64,000 nucleotides of DNA from Styela clava (lineage: Eukaryota; Chordata; Ascidiacea; Stolidobranchia; Styelidae), in the NCBI RefSeq assembly GCF_964204865.1, contig NC_135251.1, positions 21,204,001 to 21,268,000 of the forward strand, given 5' to 3'. This document shows positions 15,132-26,197 of the stretch, in pieces (the first letter of the stretch is position 1; each line of letters opens with the position of its first letter). The notes beneath the pieces were generated by a model. The model was not told where the DNA came from. It was given only the letters and a program-made list of their open reading frames with translations, and made no database searches. The position numbers were made by a program, and so were the translations under genes.

Positions 15132-15456
15132 CAATTTTCTCATTCTTGTTCTCGTGATATCATTATCTTTCACTGCGTCGTCGTGATCATCCTGCTGCAT
15201 AACAATTCTCGCTAACAAATAATTGACTGTTCTCCACCGGGTGTATATCCACTTGAACCACTGGCGACTGCATCAGCAGGCTTGTATTGTTAATTGCAAC
15301 AAAAACGGGTATTATGAAATAGTACTCTTCATTTTACGCGTATGTTTCGACAGTATTTCCATATACTGTATATGGGTCGCGACCCAAAGCTGGGCTCAAC
15401 AGATACCTAAAAGTTATTGATTTTATTTTCTAGTAAATTTGGTGCTTGCGTAGTTT

Positions 15457-15533
15457 GTGCACCAAGATTGCGCACAACCTGAACATAGTATTGTATCAGG
15501 TTATGGTTCAGGTTGTGCGTCATTATGATGCAC
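15457..15533. repeat. Foldback palindrome, copy 2
   Basis: CCAAGATTGCGCACAACCTG (from 15462) and CAGGTTGTGCGTCAT (from 15509) form inverted arms around a loop of about 21 bases. The inner arm CGCACAACCTGAAC is perfect. The arm sequence matches the 13463 copy. Confidence 0.75.
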
Positions 15534-17592
15534 AGGTTTGACGAAAAACACTAATACAAATATCGAGTCGTAAAAAAAATTGCTCAAGGCTGCAAACTCC
15601 ACACCCATGTAGAAATGATGGGCGATGACCCCAAGATGAATAATCACAACTAAAAAAAAATTATGTCTGAAATCAAACTTGGGCCAAAAGGCCCCCTTTT
15701 CTGTCGGACTAATATGCTGAAAATTCGTTTCATATACAGAAGTACAAAGTTTTATGAGTCACTTAGAATTTGTTTTGTACGACTAGAGTGGTCCTATGTT
15801 CCAAACTAGCTTAGATATGGAATCTATCTTGATTCTTATATACGTATGATCAGCATTTGAATCAGTATCAGTCGTCGATGGGATTCCAATGAATTTGAGA
15901 AAACGAACGAGGAAACGTGGTGTTTTGTGTCTGTAAAACAAAACCGACATTTTATTTCCTTCAGTCAGCAAAATGCGACGTTCTTCACCTAACTTAATTC
16001 GAAGTCGAAGCACTTGAAAAGTAACTCAACCGTGATATACAATCCCATTCACGAATAAAAGAAATATCTTACGAGTCACTGGCAAAGTTTGGAATGAATG
16101 GGTCCACGATGTCAATAACACATTGTGATTTATTGAGGGTGAATAGGGACCATTCACCCAAACCACGTGACACTTCATCGTATTGGGTTTTTGTGATGGC
16201 CAATACAGCAGACAACTCGAATCGATACGGTCACTTGGTAAACATACACATTAAGTCGTTACTAACGTTTGCTCATGCATGTTACATACATTTATGCAAG
16301 TTCCTCGCTATTTGAACTCGCAAAAGGCTAGATGAACACCCAAAAAAACGTATTGGACTTGATGTACGATACAGGATAAAAACGGATAGCAGGAAACATG
16401 ATAGGTAGTGGATCGTGTCCCACTTCCGTCTTCGAGTCTATTTTGATCACGTTCCACCTGGTTGTTTCGATACTGAATTCGAATCTCAATAGAAGCACTT
16501 ACCACGGACGTTTTAAGGAATGTGAATTCAATGCCATGTTTTCAGTAAAATATTTGCATTCCCGGCACAATTTGTATAACAGGAACGATTTTTAGTTGTA
16601 TACTTCGTGGGAGCTTCAGACAAGATCGAAAATTTTGTTAGGCTGGTATCAGGATACGGTTTCTGATTCATTACATGGCAGTATTATTCCAATGTATTCA
16701 TAATATACAAAAAATATATTACCGTAAAAATTACTTATGTAATTTTGTAATAATGAAATTGCATTGATTTCGTATTGGGTCACGGACACTAACGGTCATC
16801 TCGTAAGTAATACATTTTAGAATGTACTGAATGAAATGGATGGTTAATCACAAGTATTCAAAATTAAACTCTGTGCGAGTTGATCAATCGTATTCGTATA
16901 ATTTAGGCGTGAATAAGGTTTTCTCAATATGCGGGCGAAAAACATAAACAGGAATCAATTTAGCCAAAAATAATAAACATTAACTTCGCCGCGTGAGGCA
17001 TACCATAAGGGTTTAGCAATATATTATGTTGATCTTCCATTAATAATAAAGATTTGGACGAATGCTTTTGTAGCTACATGTGCTATAGACCAAATATCTT
17101 GGTTATAATGTTTTAAGTAGCAATGTTTTTATTTGCTGTTTACACTGCCTGCAAATTACTTTTATTCGGAATGCGGGTGTTTGGAGTTCCGCTATTTGTA
17201 TATTTATCCGGATTCGCTAACCGGAACATTCCCACAGGCAAAAAGACTGGCAGATGTTTATTATTTTCGGCTTTTTGAATTACGAAACAAAATAAAATCT
17301 TGAATAAACTGGAACCACGCACCACCTGACAGTAACAAAAGCATACAATGGAAGGCGGTGCTGGTTGATTTCAAAGGCTCCCCGAATTGATTTTAAACTC
17401 GCTCAAGCATGGCAATGATAAAGATATTGATAGTAAAACTGTTTTATCAACATCTCATGCGAGGCCGATTCTAAGGTTTGTACTTGGCAATGTAGACCCG
17501 ATGCACATCGCCGTGATATTTTAATGACACATGCCACACACGATGGAGCATGGGCGATTAAAATACAAAATAGACCTTCCAATATCAAACAC

Positions 17593-17703
17593 TGTTTAAT
17601 TAATGGCGGTTTGGGTTGTATAAGATACCGAATTAAAATTTATATAACTGTTTAATGGCGGTTTGGGTTGTATAAGATACCGAATTAAAATTTATATAAC
17701 TGT
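17593..17703. repeat. 52-bp tandem duplication
   Basis: TTTAATGGCGGTTTGGGTTG and what follows (TATAAGATACCGAATTAAAA...) is repeated with a 52-base period and is almost identical in both copies, so the duplication is recent. Confidence 0.85.
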
Positions 17704-18110
17704 ATACCCTTTACGTCAATGAAAAATGAGCATATACGTCGATATGGTAAACTTGGTAACGGAGAGATCTGTCCTTAAGATCTGCCAATAAGAAATTTAT
17801 TGAAAATTTTATCTCGATGTTTTTGTTAAATGACGAAAGCGAGCTTATCGGGGATGGTACTGCCGGGCGACAAAGAATTACGCGACATTTTATTTGTCAG
17901 TTTTTACTCCTATTTCAACATATACCTGCTAGTTAATCATCTTTGTCATGTTTTATTTATGAAAACTAATATCATTCTTCACAATATCATCACTGACAAT
18001 ATGTTATTGTTATATACCTCTCATTTCACGTTTTGATTTCGATTAAGGTGATTATCAACACGCCGATTGATCGAAAGTTCAAGGTGAACTCATACGTAAG
18101 GATTACAAGA

Positions 18111-18250
18111 CACGACTCAATTGTTCTTCCATAATAACACGATTTATTCGTTTTTTATTATTTCGTAGAATACGGAAAAGCACGACTCAATTGTTCTTTC
18201 ATAATAACACGATTTATTCGTTTTTTATTATTTCGTAGAATACGGAAAAG
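18111..18250. repeat. 70-bp tandem duplication
   Basis: CACGACTCAATTGTTCTT starts at 18111 and 18181. The two 70-base units differ at one position. Confidence 0.9.
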
Positions 18251-18613
18251 CACAGTGAAAATTATTCGTTTGGTTACGGCTTCCCCCGGCATCAAAGTTC
18301 GTGAATCTGAAACGAATAACTAGATAACTATGGTAAGGCCACACCCGATATGGACAAGTGATTGGCAGGACTTGCGCGATACGGTTCTCTCATTCCCGAT
18401 ACAGTTGCGAATTGCTGCTCTGCCATATGGTTAGGCCGTCTGATCGGCATCTTTCTCACTCGATAAGACATGAGAATGAAATTTCATTTCTATACTATTT
18501 AACCATGGTAGAGATTTTTATAGGTTTGATAAGACCTTTTGTTTGTACTTGGATAAAGTTTATCAAAACAATTTAAATTCGGTAGATATCGTGTGGCGTC
18601 AAGTAAGATAGAC

Positions 18614-19010
18614 CAGTGGTTCCTAAACTTTTTGAAGTTGGGACCCACTATTTATTACCACAGCTTATTGCGACACAGAACACAGCAATGGCTAATCATC
18701 GCAAAACTACCGTGTTTCCTCGAAAATAAGACCTGGCCTGAAAATAAGACCTAATTTACAAAACTGCTATGCATAAAAAAGCTACATGGTCATTCTTTGT
18801 GTAGCAAATTTTTGTGTCTTTGAGAAGATCGTAAAAAGGAAACTTTCACAGATTAGAATAAATTCAATTTAATTTTTTTTTTTTTTTGAAGATTTACGTA
18901 TTCGAGTCGCCACCGATCCTAATAACCAGTATAATTAATCAAAGTTCTCTACATCTTTCCACGACCCACTAAGATTCCTTTTGCGACCCACCAGTGGGTC
19001 GCGACCCAAA
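18614..19010. mobile_element. Decayed hAT-like element with CAGTGGTTCC terminus
   Basis: The left end CAGTGGTTCCTAAACTTTTT is typical of hAT-type MITEs and is followed by GGGACCCACT. Near the right end the palindromic GGGTCGCGACCC appears, with CGACCCACT shortly before it. No complementary right terminus or duplication is visible. A stretch at 18709-18760 (ACCGTGTTTCCTCG, two AAAATAAGACCT blocks) may be a second element inside it. Confidence 0.5.
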
Positions 19011-19249
19011 TACTATATATTCACTATCACTTTGTAGTTGTGTCAGAGCGCCACCATGCGAATATAAAACTTAATATTACTTATTCGTCATTATGGTGCT
19101 TGCTCTCTGCTCCCATCAGCGGATCAACCTTACCATTGCGAATTTGTTTTTAAAATCCAGAGACCCGCCGCTCGTCAACAACAGTCTACTCTAATAATAA
19201 ATTGAAACCTTCAGACCTTATTCTAATTCTATATTTGCAGATTTGGCCT

Positions 19250-19640
19250 AGGCACGGTGGTGTGGCTCATCGTGCTAAGCGTTGGGAATATGCTGGCCAC
19301 CGCACCTTTGATTACTCTGCGTGAGTTCGCAAATTCGAATCCCATGTCAGCATGTAGGCTTTGTGGGGGTGCTGGGGTGGGGTGGTTATGTGCGAGAAGA
19401 TTGCTGGACTCCTCACCGCCGTCTGGCCGTAGGGTGGTTCACGTGACCGCTAGTTGGTAACTTACTGGGTTACGGGCTTACGGCTTCCTCCACCACCAAG
19501 TCCATGCTGCCATGCTTCCGAAAACAAATACTGAAATAACTAACAAATTTCATACCGGTACCAGACGTGGAATGGTAACCGGACGAGAGGCTGTGGTTCG
19601 CCATATGGTTAAGCTGTTTTATCGATTTTTCTCTCCTAGA
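19250..19640 (+). mobile_element. tRNA-derived SINE (tRNA-Ser-like head)
   Basis: TGGCTCATCGTGCTAAGCGTTGG at 19263 resembles the A-box half of tRNA-Ser, and GTTCGCAAATTCGAATCC about 60 bases on resembles its T-arm and B box; the gap suits a long variable arm. The tail about 19565-19635 (GGTAACCGGACGAGAG, then TCTCTCC) has diverged relatives at 22315-22390 and 18405-18475, as expected of a repeat family. It lies immediately upstream of PMF1. The 67-residue open frame here is part of the SINE, not a gene. Confidence 0.55.
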
Positions 19641-19727
19641 ATCCTAGACTCAGTACTTTCAGACTTTAGAGTATAGTAGAATTCAGAAATTATTATTGTA
19701 ATAACTTCGCTAATCAAATTTTATTGT

Positions 19728-19738
19728 CTTATTAACAG
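19728..19738 (+). other. Splice acceptor upstream of PMF1 (cis 5' UTR intron or trans-splice site)
   Basis: TATTAACAG followed by GTTCAG lies 50 bases before the PMF1 ATG. With no intron inside the coding exon, this AG would join either an upstream non-coding exon or a spliced leader. The sequence alone cannot separate the two. Confidence 0.4.
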
Positions 19739-19788
19739 GTTCAGAGGTTATTGATAGTATTTATTATTTAAATCAGTTGCTTGTTGCA

Positions 19789-20361
19789 ATGGATGCTGAA
19801 TCAGAAGAAAAAGAGGAATCCAGTAGATATGAATGTCTTGATAAATGTCTTTCAAATTTTGTTCGATCACTTAGAGAAAAACCAGGTTCATGTAAACGAA
19901 TGGCAAAATCATTTCCTGAATTATATTGGGAGAATCCAGCGGCATTGAAGCTTATTTCAGATGCTTTTGGTGATCGATACACCAGTATGTTAAAACAATC
20001 AATAGAAGAGCTTTTTAAGACTTGCTCTGTAAAAGATAAATTGGACGAACTTGGCCAGTGTGTTGGAAATGTAGATTGTAGTTGGCGACCATCTGGTGAT
20101 CCAGAAAAAGATCTACGAGCTCATATTGCTTTAACGGACCACAAAGAAGTTATAAAACTGCAAGAGGAATTAGAAAAAGAAGAAGCTGAGATTGCGTCAT
20201 TAAGGGATACACTAAACCACAAAGACAAAGCTATCGAAAGAAAAATGTTGCATATTCATGCTCTTACAGAAGAATGTGTTTCATCTAGCCAACTCGCTCG
20301 AGCAAATGCAGATAATTTAAATTTACTTTTCGAAAATAAAAGAAAAAAAATGAAAAATTGA
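19789..20361 (+). CDS. PMF1: PMF1/Nnf1-like kinetochore protein, single coding exon
   Basis: The 190-residue protein resembles polyamine-modulated factor 1 (Nnf1), a subunit of the MIS12 complex that links centromeric chromatin to the outer kinetochore. The best marker is the motif WRPSGDPEKDLRAH near residue 100, which nearly repeats the WRPSG.PEKDL motif of vertebrate PMF1. Before it lies a helical N-terminal region with FPELYWENP; after it comes a long charged coiled coil rich in E, K and L, then a basic tail. The ATG at 19789 is the first in frame after a non-ATG opening, and the length is close to the family's usual size of about 200 residues. There is no intron in the coding part, although a splice-acceptor-like AACAG|G ends 50 bases upstream of the ATG. 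The family assignment rests on one strong motif plus overall architecture. Confidence 0.85.
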   Translation: MDAESEEKEESSRYECLDKCLSNFVRSLREKPGSCKRMAKSFPELYWENPAALKLISDAFGDRYTSMLKQSIEELFKTCSVKDKLDELGQCVGNVDCSWRPSGDPEKDLRAHIALTDHKEVIKLQEELEKEEAEIASLRDTLNHKDKAIERKMLHIHALTEECVSSSQLARANADNLNLLFENKRKKMKN

Positions 20362-20491
20362 GGTTTAGTAATGAAGTACTTCATCTGCTCACAGTCTGCA
20401 TGGAATGCAACTTGGAAAAATTTTTTCTTCGATCACAGTATATTTCTTTTTTATAGTTTGATAGACGATTTTCAACATTAGAGTGTGGAAT

Positions 20492-20497
20492 AATAAA
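20492..20497 (+). terminator. AATAAA polyadenylation signal of PMF1
   Basis: AATAAA occurs about 130 bases after the PMF1 stop codon, a normal distance for a short 3' UTR. Confidence 0.55.
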
Positions 20498-21184
20498 TAT
20501 TTTGCTAATACTTGAGTAATCGCCATTACTTTCTTAAAAATTGGGACATTTTCAAGGTGTAATCCTGGCCTATAATTCCAAAATATTCAGAAATTCATGG
20601 TCCAATTAATTTTCCAATCATATTAAATTGATGACACAGTAGCTACCGTGTTATGCTTCAAGGAAGTGTTTCCATATGCCTAAAAGATGGTTCGTACTTA
20701 GATGGGCCTTAGATCTCTTTGTTTCTTATTTTCCATTTTGGTTCAATCTTTTAACTTTCTTAAAATATGTTCAATCAATCATACGATGGCTGCATTACTG
20801 CCATTGAAGTACTGATATAATTTTGATACATTAAAACAATTATTAGAATTCGTTTCTTATGCATTAAGAGTTATGCAAAGGTCGAAAAATCAAATATATT
20901 GCTATATTGATCAAAATTGTCCAAACTTTAGACTCCAACAACAGTTTTCATTTTATATTGAGCCCCCCAACAAAATTAATATTTTAATATTGTATGATGG
21001 TTGTGTTCACTTTGGGTGCTAATGTATTGCAAGCGCCTTGTATATTATCATTTAATTTTACACGATCTCACACTGGGAAAAAACACAAAAAAATGTGTGG
21101 AGTATTGTATTGGCACTACAATATTAAAATACCTCTCATGCTACATTGCTTTGTGCTCGGACAACATCATTTAGTTATATAAAC

Positions 21185-21539
21185 CAGGGGTGTGCAACCT
21201 GTGGCTCGCAGGCCAAACGCGACTCGCAAGGAAAAACTGTGTACTCCGCGGAGAAGTGCCAATTTTGAATGGTGTGTGCCCAGCGAAACGAGTTTTTACT
21301 TTAGTTTAATCTGGAACGTGTGAGTAATCCGAATCCCTCTGTGTTGCAAAGCCAATACCTGAGTCTAATTTATACATATGACTTACGAGGTGCGAGGTGA
21401 ACAACGCATGTCGTAAGATCAATATCCAAAAATTTTTTGCCTGCAAATACTAAAAAAGCCTATGTTAAAAAGGTTGCGGACTAGGTTTCACCCAGTTACT
21501 TGTATCTGGCCCTCCTGTATTAAAGGATGCATACCTCTG
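21185..21539. mobile_element. hAT-type MITE, copy 2
   Basis: A 355-bp non-coding element begins CAGGGGTGTGCAACC and ends with a decayed inverted copy (GCATACCTCTG). It is flanked by 8-bp direct repeats ATATAAAC (21177-21184) and ATATGAAC (21540-21547), one mismatch. It is homologous along its whole length to the element at 3637-4005; shared internal blocks include AATTTTGAATGGTGTG, TTGCAAAGCCAATACCTGAG and GAACAACGCATGTC. The 8-bp duplication and the CAGGGGTGTGC termini point to the hAT superfamily. There is no transposase, so it is a deletion derivative. Confidence 0.85.
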
Positions 21540-21678
21540 ATATGAACTATTGTATAATACTGTATTTTCATTCCACAATTTAATATTATTTTTTTGATTT
21601 TCTTAGTTCATTAACATCTTTAATTATTGAAAATGAAATTATTTAATTAATTATTTAACTAATCATTGAGAATACACA

Positions 21679-24600
21679 ATGAATCCTTCAACAACAGCAT
21701 TTTGTATTGTATACGCTTCCACTTTATTTCTATCTTTTTTCATTGTCATTCCAAGCGGACTCAATTTGACCGACTTTAACAAGAAATGTGTTCTATTTGC
21801 AACAGGTAAATATCAGGGCCGAGCATTCTCAAATATATTTTTTTAATCTAATCTCGAATACCTATGAGATATGTAAGAGTAGGTGACTTTTTATTGTGTT
21901 GGGTCTTACTCTACTCAACTCACGAATTATTGAAAACATCAAACCCTACCCCTCATACAGTTTGCTGACTGTTCACAGACTATAAAAAACTATTTTATCC
22001 ATAACTCACTAGGAAGAAAAGAGTCAGAATTGCGTATTAAAATATGGCTTCAATAGAAAAAAATATTCACCTCGACTTTAGGCGGAGAGAAAAAAACAAG
22101 ACGGAAGCTATTCAAAATTTTGGTCTGAACCGATTTGAATAATTCACCATTCGATTTAAAATGCGCAGCCTAGTTCTAGTAAATATATTCGAAAGATGTT
22201 CAATTCAATATAATAGGATTTTCATATTTACCCAGAGGGTGAGGAGCTAAGGCTTAATCAGATGATGAACCACAGCCTATCATAACTGGTTAACTATTTC
22301 TGTACCCAAATAGACTGGTAAACGGGCAAGAGACCATGGTTGCCAGATATTTGAAATGTCTTATTGACTTTCCTCTCCCATGAGATGAATGTGAACATCC
22401 TATCCTGTTATAGTTTATGATTTTCTTTTCATTCTTGCGCTATCAATATTAAAAACTTCTATACATAAATTTCAGGTGAATGGAATGAAACAACATCAGG
22501 CGATCATGATTTAAATATTTCTTCATGGGGAAAATCATCAGATTGTAACTTTATAATGTTCATGGGAATTGTTTGTCTTTTTACATCATCTTTATTACTA
22601 TGGAAGAGTGTTGTATTTGTATGCAAAGGATTTGAAGGGTAAACTTATTTTTACATATTGTCATCACAACTAATATGCTATTTCCATATTTCGATAGTTA
22701 GGTACTGTTTCTTTTTCCTTACTGGTATGCGTAATGCTGAACAATCACTGTTGTATCTGTGTTTAACAGTGAACAATCTACTAAAATAAGCCCGAATCCC
22801 GAATTTATCTATGTTATTTAGAAATTTATTAGGATTTCGTAATATTTTGCCAATTTCAGTAATAATATAATACTCGTTTTCCTAATATTTAAATTGATTG
22901 ATACTGAAGCAGGAGTCAGATTTTTATACTCCCTGGATTACAGACTCGTAATTTAAAATTCGTTGAGAGCTGTAATGGAATCTTGACTTTTATTGGCTGG
23001 GAATCAAAATCCCAAAACCCAAAGAGTGCGCAAAAACTAGAGCTGGACTGTTTTTTAAATGGCTCAGTGTTGGAAGTTGTAGTCTGACATAAACTAGTAG
23101 TATGTATAAGTTTCCTGACTCTACCTAACTTACGGTTTAAGAGTTTTGCATTTAGTACATTGACTGCCATCTGTCATATCGTTATATTTTACATCTTAAT
23201 ACATCATCTTCATTTGCCTGAAAATATTGCTTTTCTATATTTCAGCTCACCGTTCTATTCCTTCATCAGCATGATTGGCTGTGCCTTGATAACATTTTGT
23301 TTATTTGTTTGTTCATTTATAATGTCTCTTGGATATTCAGCTTGGTGTGACCTTATTCTGAGCAAACCAGATAATGATAAAGTGTAAGTGGTGGTTTTCA
23401 TTATAACAATATAATCACAATAACATAATTGATGATTGTTAATTTCAAAAGTATCTTAAAAGAAGAGAGTTTGCACATATAATGATTGGCTATAATTTAT
23501 TACTGTTATTCGTTTCAAATATTAGAATTTATCAAGTCAAATTATTTCAGCATTGCCTACCCGATTCGTTACACACTGGGTGAGCTGGTGGGCACAGGGT
23601 TCAGTTTGAAATCCTTTGTCGTTAATCACCAGACCATTGTGCCGACTGCCGACCCTAATTGATTTGGTACGACCCATCATCAATATCATGATTGCAAATT
23701 TGCTCTGTATTTCATTGAAAGCTGTATTTGAAAATATTTGATGTTTCAGAAACACATTTATTGAGTAGGTTACTTAAGTATTTCGTACAATATAAATAAC
23801 CTTCCTTGTTACTACGAATGATTAAAATATTTAAAAGTTAAACTTACATTTTAAAATTGATCGAAGGTCAGGTTTTCTGCTATCATATGTTAATCTTGTG
23901 AAGAATATTTTTTAATACTGATTGATTACATAGGTTGTTACATTGATTAGTTAAAAATTGTCACATAGACATAGTTCACTCAATGTTTTTTCCAGTCTAC
24001 ATAAGGCATTGATTTATGATGATTATTTGAATAACAAAATAGCAATAATTTAGTTTCAAAATTCTGCGGAAACACCATTCAATGAATAGGCAATGAAAGT
24101 GATATAAATTTTATTCATCTTATCCATTTTATTAATGCCGTTTTTTCTATAACAATCATACAATGGTTTCCGAGAAAGAATTTATGTCTGAATTTACTTC
24201 CAAACATTTTCAAATACTATTACCAGTAATTGCAAAATATATGATAGAGAGCACGAAGATGGGGAAACTTTTTAAAAAAATTTATAAAAAAAAGTTTAGC
24301 TTGTGAATGTGATAATTTTTAATGGGATCCTCTAGGTATAGAATAGGTTTAAAGTACCAAAGGATTATGTTGCAATAGATTTGATATATATATATATATA
24401 TGTACATTTTTTATGGGGTGGTTCCCCACTTCAACTCCAAACAAGCAGCTTCTGATATGTAGGGAGTTACTATTGCTGTAAGGGTTGAACCAAAATTGTT
24501 AATTTTTCTGATACGGCATTGCCAATTTAGTTAACTCTGGGTGAGGTGGGTGGCAATTTCAGAAGAAACCAACATTTCCTTTATCAACCCCAATCCTCAT

Positions 24601-25364
24601 CACTATATTAGATACAGAAAAGAAGCAATTTTTAAACAATTCAAGTTCATTCTTGTTGCTGTATTTGGCTCTCCGTCCCCCCTCTGCATTCATTATGACC
24701 ATGTATTACATTATTTTAACAGTATAAGAAGACTTCAAAAGGGTCATCTCCAAAAGGGTTATCTTCAAAAGGGTCACATTTACTAATGTTTTGTTTTTAT
24801 ATATATACAGATGCTGGAAAACCGATCTGGGAAATTTTGATGACAAATATAATGTTGATTCTGCAAGTTTTAGCAGTCATCTTGAAATAGCTGAGGTTCG
24901 TTTCTTTCTTATACCTTGTAGCTAGTTTGGGTAAATGCAATGGCAAATAATTGTTTATAATTTAAATACTTATAGCAATTGTTATCATAAGTATTGCAAG
25001 CTTGTAAAAGATTTCAATATTTTCACGCAAAAAATTATTGTTATTAGTACCATGCAATTTTTAATAATACAAAGCATGAGAATGAGATAGTGCATCGTGA
25101 GATAGTACTATGGTGAATTTTTCCAGCTCTCCTGCGTAAGACTTAGTAGTTTCATGAAGTCTTATTTTTCTTGTTTTCTAGTTTGGTCTATGGGGATCAA
25201 GTCTTGGCTGGCTTGTTGCAACATCTTTTTCAATTGCCAAGGTCAGATATTATCACAAGAATGAAGAACTTTTACAATCTCTCGCCTTCGAAAAAGACAC
25301 TTTGATTCCACATCGATTAAGATATCGAAGAATTGGTGAAGAAGATTTTGACTCAATAAGTTGA
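21679..25364 (+). CDS. TMEM179: TMEM179-family four-pass membrane protein
   Basis: Five exons (21679-21805, 22476-22638, 23246-23383, 24811-24895, 25182-25364) join in frame to a 231-residue protein, close to the 233 residues of vertebrate TMEM179. Four hydrophobic segments lie near residues 7-25, 71-93, 100-130 and 173-195. Family hallmarks are DFNKKCVLF at the end of exon 1, CKGFEG at the exon 2/3 join, LGYSAWCDLI in exon 3, and HLEIAEFGLWGSSLGWL across exons 4 and 5, followed by KVRYYHKNEELLQSL. The ATG is the first after a low-complexity AT stretch, and the acceptors and donors all fit GT..AG. The biochemical role of the family is not established. Intron 3 (23384-24810) carries repeat relics. 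The gene lies 1.3 kb downstream of PMF1 on the same strand, but with a full MITE between them I see no sign of an operon. Confidence 0.9.
22250..22395. mobile_element. SINE tail relic in TMEM179 intron 1
   Basis: CTGGTAAACGGGCAAGAGACC...TTTCCTCTCCCATGAG aligns with the tail at 19565-19635 (ATGGTAACCGGACGAGAGGC...TTTCTCTCCTAG). No tRNA-like head is visible. Confidence 0.45.
23560..23700. repeat. SINE-like repeat in TMEM179 intron 3
   Basis: CATTGCC...CTGGGTGAGCTGGTGGGCA here aligns with GCATTGCC...CTGGGTGAGGTGGGTGGCA at 24510-24555 in the same intron. GGTTCAGTTTGAAATCC, which follows, loosely resembles a B box. The family is not identified. Confidence 0.35.
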
Positions 25365-25540
25365 TTTTGTCTCAATTTTTTTCCAATTAATTTTTTTGCG
25401 CTAGTGTATTACAAAGCTTCATAGAGTTTTTCCATTTCTTATGTACTAATGTAGTTGCCATTTAATTTTTTTCGCCTCATGTATATTCTTTTCTATTTAT
25501 TTTCCTGTACACAATTTTATATTCTTCTCAATTACAACAC

Positions 25541-25546
25541 AATAAA
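25541..25546 (+). terminator. AATAAA polyadenylation signal of TMEM179
   Basis: AATAAA lies about 180 bases after the TMEM179 stop, downstream of a T-rich 3' UTR. Confidence 0.5.
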
Positions 25547-26197
25547 TATTCCAGTCATTTACTATACAATGGATTTCAAAGTAGTAAAGTAATTTATCTG
25601 TGTGTGTAGCCGCTGTAGCGAAAGCAAGATGCAATTTGAATTTTCAATGAGGAAGCAATATTGTTTGCGTAGTGCCCGATTATTGCTTTATTTTGGTGCC
25701 GCACTTGTAATTGTTTGTTTTGGTATATGTTGTCAAGTGTAGGCTGACTATATACTTGTGTCGATAAATATTCGATACAACAGTGTTATTCCGTTTTTTT
25801 TTTCATCATAACCTCTTGCTACAGCCAAATTTTTTTGCGACCCCCAGGAACTAAAAGTAGAATTGATTAATAACGGAAAAAATTGATAATACCTTTGGAG
25901 AGCCCGATGTGCTAGCATATTTTTGTGCTGAGGATCAAATTGTTTCTTTATTTTGGTGAGGGTGGGTCTTAGCACTGACTCCATTTTAATTCATAATAAT
26001 TTAGTGTAGAAATATTTTACCGTGACCCACCCGGGTCCTGGACCCCCAGTAGGGAGAGCCACGCTATATAGGGTGAGCGGGCAGCAAATCCAAGCTGGAG
26101 GATGATTTAAATAATAATAGAAACAAACATTTTGCTTGACCTTTGAATTTGTTCATTCCCATGTATAAATAACATCTATAATTTAATTATCCCCGAA

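Noticed and set aside
19257..19460. A 67-residue open frame rich in Cys and Gly upstream of PMF1
   Set aside because: It lies wholly inside the SINE-like repeat and its composition follows the tRNA-like sequence.
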